Shown: one piece after another, positions 14,175 through 18,454 of the stretch
Layout: every line of letters starts with the position of its first letter
Position numbering within the stretch: position 1 is the stretch's first letter
Assembly: GCA_002307095.1 (NCBI GenBank)
Contig: DBTO01000128.1
Span: forward strand, 1-18,454
Source of the DNA: Sulfurospirillum sp. UBA1314
GTDB taxonomy: Bacteria > Campylobacterota > Campylobacteria > Campylobacterales > Sulfurospirillaceae
Reading direction: 5' to 3'
DNA: 18,454 nucleotides
Translations under genes and position numbers: made by a program
Notes under the pieces: model-generated
Seen by the model: the letters and a program-made list of their open reading frames with translations, nothing else
What the model was told of the DNA's origin: nothing
Databases searched by the model: none

Positions 14175-14936
14175 ATGTTTGAAAAAGCGTATACAAGACT
14201 CAATGTTAAACGTCTAAGCGTAGGCATCACAAACCTACCCTCCTCGTTTGAAGACTTTACCATCGTGCATCTGAGCGATTTACATGTAAACGCTAAAACG
14301 CCCTTGCCTGCGCTTGAAGAGTTGGTTTTAAACCTCAACGCATTGGAGATCGACATGGTCGCACTCACAGGCGATCTGTTCGATGCCAATCCTGCACGTA
14401 TAAGACCGCATCTTGAACGTCTCAGTCGCATCAAGCACCCTGTCTATTTTGTCAGTGGCAACCACGATCTTTTGTTTACATGTAAAGAGTTGGCGCGTGA
14501 GATTGAGATGTTGGGATTTACCTTTTTAGACAACCGCATTATCACCCTCAAACGAGGCGATGAAGCGCTTCAACTCGTCGGTTTGAGCGATGCGTTTAGC
14601 CGCTATTTTGGCATCAAACGAGACGCACAAAAGCTCTTTAGCGCCCTTGATCCGCACACGCCTTCGATCCTACTCGCCCATCAGCCCAAAGATATTCGTT
14701 TGGCGCACACATTTTCTATCGACTTACAACTGAGCGGTCACACGCACGGTGGGCAAATTTACCCGTTTGGCTACGTTGTGAGGCTTTTTCAACCTTACCT
14801 TCAAGGTTTACATGTAAAGAACAAAACGCAGATTTTTGTCACCACAGGATACGGCAGTTGGGGCTTTGATTTTCGTTTTCTATCCCCCAGTGAAGTGGTT
14901 ATTATTCGGCTTGAAAAGGCTGAACATGCCGATTAA
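14175..14936 (+). CDS. calcineurin-like metallophosphoesterase (YkuE/YaeI-like)
   Basis: This is a 253-residue protein. All five metallophosphoesterase motifs are present: SDLH (34-37), GDLFD (66-70), SGNHD (94-98), AHQP with H169, and SGHTHGGQ (187-194). The closest style is YkuE/YaeI/LpxH-like enzymes, which hydrolyse phosphoesters of lipid precursors or nucleotides at the membrane. There is no N-terminal helix, so it is cytosolic or peripheral. It starts 11 bases after the YceI gene, and AAGAGG at 14162-14167 is correctly spaced. Three exact palindrome copies lie inside it. One encodes the metal-ligand H37 (DLHV), one encodes FTCK right after GNHD, and one encodes GLHVK. The ATGCCGATTAA end overlaps the kinase gene. 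Confidence 0.88.
   Translation: MFEKAYTRLNVKRLSVGITNLPSSFEDFTIVHLSDLHVNAKTPLPALEELVLNLNALEIDMVALTGDLFDANPARIRPHLERLSRIKHPVYFVSGNHDLLFTCKELAREIEMLGFTFLDNRIITLKRGDEALQLVGLSDAFSRYFGIKRDAQKLFSALDPHTPSILLAHQPKDIRLAHTFSIDLQLSGHTHGGQIYPFGYVVRLFQPYLQGLHVKNKTQIFVTTGYGSWGFDFRFLSPSEVVIIRLEKAEHAD
14279..14290. repeat. TTTACATGTAAA palindrome, exact, over a metal-binding motif
   Basis: This exact copy is read as Leu36-His37-Val38-Asn39 of the phosphoesterase, so its central CAT codes the metal-ligand His of the first motif. Confidence 0.95.
14475..14486. repeat. TTTACATGTAAA palindrome, exact, in the phosphoesterase
   Basis: This exact copy is read in the other open frame as Phe-Thr-Cys-Lys, three residues after the GNHD motif. 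Confidence 0.95.
14807..14818. repeat. TTTACATGTAAA palindrome, exact, in the phosphoesterase 3' part
   Basis: This exact copy is read as Leu-His-Val-Lys (about residues 212-215). Confidence 0.95.
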
Positions 14937-15603
14937 AATGAAGCTATTATTGTGGTATCTGTTCATTCAAATGCTCGTTTTAGCCAGCTTTAACTATGCG
15001 CTGTTCATCAACGTGGAGCATACGCTTCGTGAAAATATCTCTGGCGTGATTCAAACGCATGAAGCCATTGAGCATTTTTTAAAAACGCTTTGGTCACTCA
15101 CGCCATTTATTGTGATTTTGTCGAGTTTTGGAGGCTATTTTTTAATAAGCAGGTATTTTAAACCGCTCAAAGAGATGCTGACTAACATTCAAACGATAAA
15201 TGCAAACGATCTTTCTAAACGCATTAAAATCAATCCAGGAAATGATGAAATTACGCAGCTTTCCATCGCTTTTAACGCGATGCTAGCGCGCTTGGAAAGC
15301 TCGTTTAGCAGCATCAAATCTTTTAACACACAAGCGTCACATGAACTGCGAACGCCGTTGACCATTATGCGAGGAGAGATCGAAGTCGCCTTGCGCAAAG
15401 AGCGCACCAACGAGGCATATAAAAGTATTTTAGAGACGCAACTTGAAGAGATCAAAACACTTCAAGCCCTGATGGAGAACCTGCTATTTTTATCAGAATA
15501 CACGACCATGCAGACGCAAAATGAGCTCGAACACTTCAACAATCATACCAAAAGTCTTCTCGAACTCAAACGAGCTTCTTGTGAGGTACAAGGCTCATTC
15601 TAG
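14926..15603 (+). CDS. C-terminally truncated sensor histidine kinase (HAMP-HisKA only)
   Basis: This encodes about 225 residues. A first membrane helix lies at 8-28, a short periplasmic loop of about 28 residues follows, and the second helix is at 57-75. A HAMP domain spans about 76-128 (RYFKPLKEMLTNIQTINAND), and HisKA lies at 129-192 with H139 in SHELRTPLTIMRGE. The reading frame ends at 15603, after ENLLFLSEYTT and 33 further residues. No HATPase domain follows in any frame, because a minus-strand gene begins ending 15 bases later. Full family members are about 400 residues, so this is a truncated gene or a kinase acting with an ATPase domain elsewhere. No response regulator is adjacent. 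ATG 14926 is used because of AAAGG upstream; the ATG at 14938 is an alternative. Confidence 0.75.
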   Translation: MPIKMKLLLWYLFIQMLVLASFNYALFINVEHTLRENISGVIQTHEAIEHFLKTLWSLTPFIVILSSFGGYFLISRYFKPLKEMLTNIQTINANDLSKRIKINPGNDEITQLSIAFNAMLARLESSFSSIKSFNTQASHELRTPLTIMRGEIEVALRKERTNEAYKSILETQLEEIKTLQALMENLLFLSEYTTMQTQNELEHFNNHTKSLLELKRASCEVQGSF

Positions 15604-15605
15604 CG

Positions 15606-15615
15606 TTACATGTAA
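15606..15615. repeat. TTACATGTAA core palindrome between convergent genes
   Basis: This core copy (GTTACATGTAAG) fills the 14-base gap between two convergent stop codons: two bases after the kinase TAG (15601-15603) and two bases after the antiporter TAG (15618-15620 on the minus strand). Confidence 0.85.
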
Positions 15616-15617
15616 GA

Positions 15618-17315
15618 CTATTTTTCCTTGGTGATCTCGCGAATCAGCTCATACTCATTTTTGCGTAAAGACTCTAATAACGTAGCGATTTCATCAGGTT
15701 GGACACCCATTTGGCTCAGCGCTTCGGAGCCTGTACGAATGCTGCTCTCCAGCGTCTCAGCGATCACCCAACTGGCACCTGCGAAAAGCATTTTATCCAT
15801 CGCTTTGATGTCAAGAGCCCGTGCTAAAATCTTGATGTGTGGATAATTTTCTTTAATGTGTCTGACCACTTTAATCGCGTTCAGACTATGGTCAATGGAG
15901 ACGATGACCATTGACGCTTGATCAAGTTTAATGGTCGTAAGCAGTTTCAAGTCGGTAATATCACCAAAAAAGACGGGCATACCTTCTTTGCGTCCAGCAG
16001 CGACTTCGTTGGTGTTAATATCAAACACCATAAAAGGAATCGCGCTACTTTTGAGCATCCGTGCGATCACTTTACCCGTACTTCCATAACCCGCAACCAC
16101 CACTTTTTGCTCCATACTCGTATTTTCCGTATTGAAATAGGAAAACTGAGAGACTTTCGCCAACTTATTTGCCAACGAACATCCAAAGGAGTAAAGCACA
16201 GGGGTTAAAAGCATACTGATGGAAATCACACCAATGCCTACTACAAAAAGCTGATCGTCAATGATGCCAAGCGCTTTAGCCGCGCCAAAGAGTACAAACC
16301 CAAATTCACCGCTTTGGTTGAGGAGAAAGGCAAGCTTGATCGCGCCACTTTTATTCGCACCAAATGCGAGCATCAACAAAAAGATAATCAACGCTTTAAG
16401 CACTAAAATGACCACAATGTGTTCGCTAAAAACCCACGGACTGTTCATGATGGCGTTAAAATCGATCGACATACCCACGGCAATGAAGAAAAGGCTCATC
16501 AAGATACCTTTGAAAGGATCAAGACTCGATTCGATTTGAAAGCTATAACGAGAGGTGGAAAGAAACATGCCCATCAAAAACGCACCCAAAGCCATCGAAA
16601 GCCCTGCATGATCCATAAGGTAAGCGGAAAGTACGACGCTGAGCAGTGTGATGAGTAAGAAAGCGTCTTTGTTGCGCTGCTTTGCAACTTTATCGAGTGC
16701 TTTAGGAATGATGTAACGCCCAAAAAGAATTAAGAGTCCACACATCACCACAACCGTAATGATCGACTCAATCCATGAAATATCCGTTGTTTTCTCTTGG
16801 GTTGAGAGCCAAGGAAGCACGGCTAAAAGCGGAACAACCGCTAAATCTTGAAGAAGTAAAATCGCAAACGCATGTTTTCCATGCTCCGTGTTGAGTTTGC
16901 CTTTTTCTTGCAAAATCTGCATGACAAACGCCGTTGACGAAAGTGCGAGTGTAAAGCCTAGAAGCATCGCAACGCTGAGTCTATCCACATAAAAACTCAT
17001 ATAAAGCCCGATAACAACGCCTGAGACAATAACTTGAAGTGAGCCCAAACCAAAGACCTCTTTGCGCATCGACCAAAGCTTGGCAGGTTGCATCTCAAGA
17101 CCAATAATAAACAGGAGCATTACCACACCAAATTCCGTAAAATGGCGCAGACTTTCGACTTCACTCGTCACAATAGGTCCAGGGGTGTTAGGACCTACAA
17201 TAATACCTGCGATCAGCAATCCCAAAATGGAGCCAAGTCCCATACGCTTGGAAAGGGTTACCATAATGGCAGTGACCGCTAATAAAACCAGCGATGACAG
17301 TAAAAATAGATCCAT
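15618..17315 (-). CDS. KefB/KefC-like CPA2 cation:proton antiporter with RCK domain
   Basis: This 565-residue inner-membrane protein has about 12-13 helices of a Na+/H+-exchanger fold (about 1-385). The conserved LLLQDLAVVP (153-162) holds D157, the key acidic residue of CPA2 exchangers, and LLNQSGEFGFVL (331-342) is the late KefC signature. A cytosolic TrkA_N/RCK domain follows (about 403-520), with the dinucleotide loop GYGSTG (409-414) and acidic D432. In E. coli, KefB/C release K+ when glutathione adducts bind; ligand control here is unknown. No KefF/G-type oxidoreductase is beside it. It is slightly shorter than KefC, mainly at the C-terminus. AAAGGGG six bases before ATG 17315 supports the start. 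It lies 25 bases after ribBX and is probably co-transcribed. Confidence 0.88.
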   Translation of the reverse strand: MDLFLLSSLVLLAVTAIMVTLSKRMGLGSILGLLIAGIIVGPNTPGPIVTSEVESLRHFTEFGVVMLLFIIGLEMQPAKLWSMRKEVFGLGSLQVIVSGVVIGLYMSFYVDRLSVAMLLGFTLALSSTAFVMQILQEKGKLNTEHGKHAFAILLLQDLAVVPLLAVLPWLSTQEKTTDISWIESIITVVVMCGLLILFGRYIIPKALDKVAKQRNKDAFLLITLLSVVLSAYLMDHAGLSMALGAFLMGMFLSTSRYSFQIESSLDPFKGILMSLFFIAVGMSIDFNAIMNSPWVFSEHIVVILVLKALIIFLLMLAFGANKSGAIKLAFLLNQSGEFGFVLFGAAKALGIIDDQLFVVGIGVISISMLLTPVLYSFGCSLANKLAKVSQFSYFNTENTSMEQKVVVAGYGSTGKVIARMLKSSAIPFMVFDINTNEVAAGRKEGMPVFFGDITDLKLLTTIKLDQASMVIVSIDHSLNAIKVVRHIKENYPHIKILARALDIKAMDKMLFAGASWVIAETLESSIRTGSEALSQMGVQPDEIATLLESLRKNEYELIREITKEK

Positions 17316-17325
17316 TCACACCCCT

Positions 17326-17337
17326 TTTACATGTAAA
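17326..17337. repeat. TTTACATGTAAA palindrome, exact, after the ribBX stop
   Basis: This exact copy starts three bases (minus strand) after the ribBX TAA at 17341-17343 and abuts the ribosome site of the antiporter gene. Confidence 0.95.
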
Positions 17338-17340
17338 GAT

Positions 17341-18363
17341 TTAGAGAATAATCTCTTGGTTGATATTGAGCCCAAAACCAGCGAGCCCAACATAATCTTT
17401 GCGTGACGTAATCGAAATTAGATCAATATTTTCAATACCCAGTTTTTTAAGGATTTGCGCACCAATACCAAACTCTCGAAGCTCTGGATTGGTGGTGTAT
17501 TCGCTGTCAACGAAGATGAAAACGCCATTGTGTTTTTTGAGATACTCAATCGCTTTTAAAATACCTTGGTATTTTTTCTCATGCGCTAAAAGCTCATTGT
17601 CGGGCAAAATATGGTGAAACTTCACCGCGCTGGTTTTACCGATCTCGCCAAAAGCATACACGATATGATGGTTCCCTTCATGATCCACCATGTCGATCTT
17701 ACGTGTTTGCGCTCCAAAAAATTCAACATTCGATGAAAACACTTCACGCACGAGTGACTCAGACTGCATACGGTACGCCACAATGTCCGAAATGTAGACG
17801 ATGTTGATACCATGTTTTTTACAAAAAAGGTCCAAATCATCACGACGCGCCATATGCCCGTCTTCTTTCATCACTTCACAGATGACTGAGACCTCGCGAA
17901 GTCCTGCTAAACGGCACAGATCGACTGAGCCCTCTGTATGCCCTGTACGAACCAACGTTCCGCCTTTACGGGCTATGAGTGGGAAGATATGCCCTGGTTT
18001 GACAAGCTCGGAAGGTTGAGAGAGCGCATCTGCAAGGATTTTGATCGTAATATCACGCTCATACGCAGAAATACCTGTCGTACAGACACGGGCGTCCACG
18101 GAGATGGTAAACGCTGTTTCATGTTGAGAGTCGTTGTTTTTCACCATAGGATTGAGCCCCAGACGGTTCGCAATCTCTTCGGTGACAGGAGTACAGATCA
18201 AACCTTTTGCCTCCGAAGCCATAAAATTGACCTTCTCTGGAGTTGAGAATGTTGCAGCGTAAACAAGGTCTCCCTCATTTTCTCGGTCCTCATCATCGAC
18301 CATCATTACCATCTTGCCATGCTTGATATCTTCTATCGCTTGTTTGACTCTTTGAATAGGCAT
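17341..18363 (-). CDS. ribB: 3,4-dihydroxy-2-butanone 4-phosphate synthase with degenerate GTP cyclohydrolase II-like domain (RibBX type)
   Basis: This is a 340-residue cytosolic enzyme of riboflavin synthesis. The N-terminal RibB domain (about 1-200) has the acidic loop DDEDRENEGDL (23-33) and RTGHTEGSVDLCRLAG (139-154), with the catalytic residues present; it converts ribulose 5-phosphate to the four-carbon precursor. The C-terminal part (about 205-340) keeps only the end of a GTP cyclohydrolase II, REFGIGAQILKKLGI and RKDYVGLAGFGLNI. It lacks the zinc-binding Cys cluster (C...CxC), so it should not open GTP. This RibBX arrangement is known in Proteobacteria, and a separate RibA would be needed. 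GGAGC lies just upstream of the ATG. I see no FMN riboswitch in the 91 bases upstream. Confidence 0.9.
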   Translation of the reverse strand: MPIQRVKQAIEDIKHGKMVMMVDDEDRENEGDLVYAATFSTPEKVNFMASEAKGLICTPVTEEIANRLGLNPMVKNNDSQHETAFTISVDARVCTTGISAYERDITIKILADALSQPSELVKPGHIFPLIARKGGTLVRTGHTEGSVDLCRLAGLREVSVICEVMKEDGHMARRDDLDLFCKKHGINIVYISDIVAYRMQSESLVREVFSSNVEFFGAQTRKIDMVDHEGNHHIVYAFGEIGKTSAVKFHHILPDNELLAHEKKYQGILKAIEYLKKHNGVFIFVDSEYTTNPELREFGIGAQILKKLGIENIDLISITSRKDYVGLAGFGLNINQEIIL

Positions 18364-18389
18364 TTGCGCTCCAAAAATAAATTTAAATG

Positions 18390-18395
18390 ATTATA
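18390..18395 (-). promoter_or_regulatory. probable -10 element of the ribBX promoter
   Basis: On the minus strand this reads a consensus TATAAT, 26 bases upstream of the ribBX ATG. The best-placed -35 (17-base spacer) reads TTTGTT. It lies back to back with the plus-strand promoter at 18407-18435. Confidence 0.5.
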
Positions 18396-18406
18396 GTAAA
18401 TTACCC

Positions 18407-18435
18407 TTGACAAACAAATTAAAAATGACTATAAT
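18407..18435 (+). promoter_or_regulatory. consensus sigma-70 promoter leaving the window
   Basis: TTGACA (18407-18412), a 17-base spacer, and TATAAT (18430-18435) form a perfect consensus promoter reading rightwards. The transcript start would be near 18442, and its gene lies outside the window. Such strength suggests a stable RNA or highly expressed gene (inference). Confidence 0.75.
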
Positions 18436-18454
18436 TTCACCTCAATTAACGACT

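Noticed and set aside
14836..14925. Upstream extension of the histidine kinase inside the phosphoesterase
   Set aside because: No hydrophobic or domain continuity; ATG 14926 with AAAGG and the first membrane helix is the natural start.
15490..15617. Frameshift hiding an ATPase domain in the histidine kinase
   Set aside because: I read the other two plus frames to the end of the gap. Neither gives an N-box or G-box, and there is no room before the convergent gene.
18364..18454. FMN riboswitch upstream of ribBX
   Set aside because: The 91 bases are AT-rich promoter sequence without the conserved FMN-aptamer segments.

Overview
This window looks like chromosomal DNA of a Campylobacterota (epsilonproteobacterial) bacterium, most like Sulfurospirillum. 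The grounds are the moderate-to-low GC content, densely overlapping genes, a RibBX-type riboflavin protein, and the overall protein repertoire. The genus call is recognition from memory, not a search result. All 20 complete or near-complete protein genes fit the window tightly. No non-coding stretch exceeds about 250 bases, and I see no tRNA, rRNA, insertion sequence or CRISPR array.

Layout. Positions 1-1014 hold the possible tail of an upstream gene, a leader with no gene, a small exported thioredoxin-fold protein, and a DUF6172-type protein that starts at TTG. Positions 1017-2559 hold a hipBA-type toxin-antitoxin pair behind its own promoter and a near-palindromic operator. Positions 2757-7486 form a six-gene, AT-rich operon headed by a TetR-family repressor with a perfect 12-bp operator. 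It encodes an ABC1/UbiB-type atypical kinase, a DUF4153-type membrane protein, a small unknown protein, a VanZ-like protein and an isoprenylcysteine-methyltransferase-like membrane protein. Positions 7518-9246, on the minus strand, hold a DnaQ-type exonuclease with a duplicated C-terminal domain, followed by a very AT-rich membrane-anchored orphan.

Positions 9374-15603 form a second tightly coupled operon of seven genes. In order they are a MacB/LolC-like permease, a LolD-like ATPase, a 12-TM protein that resembles the catalytic subunit of cbb3-type heme-copper oxidases but has lost CuB ligands, a polytopic membrane protein of unknown function, an exported YceI-family lipocalin-like protein, a metallophosphoesterase, and a histidine kinase that stops before its ATPase domain. 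Positions 15618-18363, on the minus strand, hold ribBX followed by a KefB/C-like cation:proton antiporter. The right edge carries a consensus sigma-70 promoter pointing out of the window.

The most striking non-genic signal is a 12-bp perfect palindrome, TTTACATGTAAA. It is present in 10 exact copies, plus four more sharing the 10-bp core TTACATGTAA, both between and inside genes. Five copies lie 0-4 bases after a stop codon. Inside genes it is read as Leu-His-Val-Lys/Asn or Phe/Leu-Thr-Cys-Lys, and one copy encodes a metal-ligand histidine of the phosphoesterase. This behaves like a genome-wide highly iterated palindrome whose function I cannot determine from sequence. The heme-copper-oxidase relative with an altered CuB site, in an operon with an ABC transporter and a YceI protein, is the most interesting protein system here.
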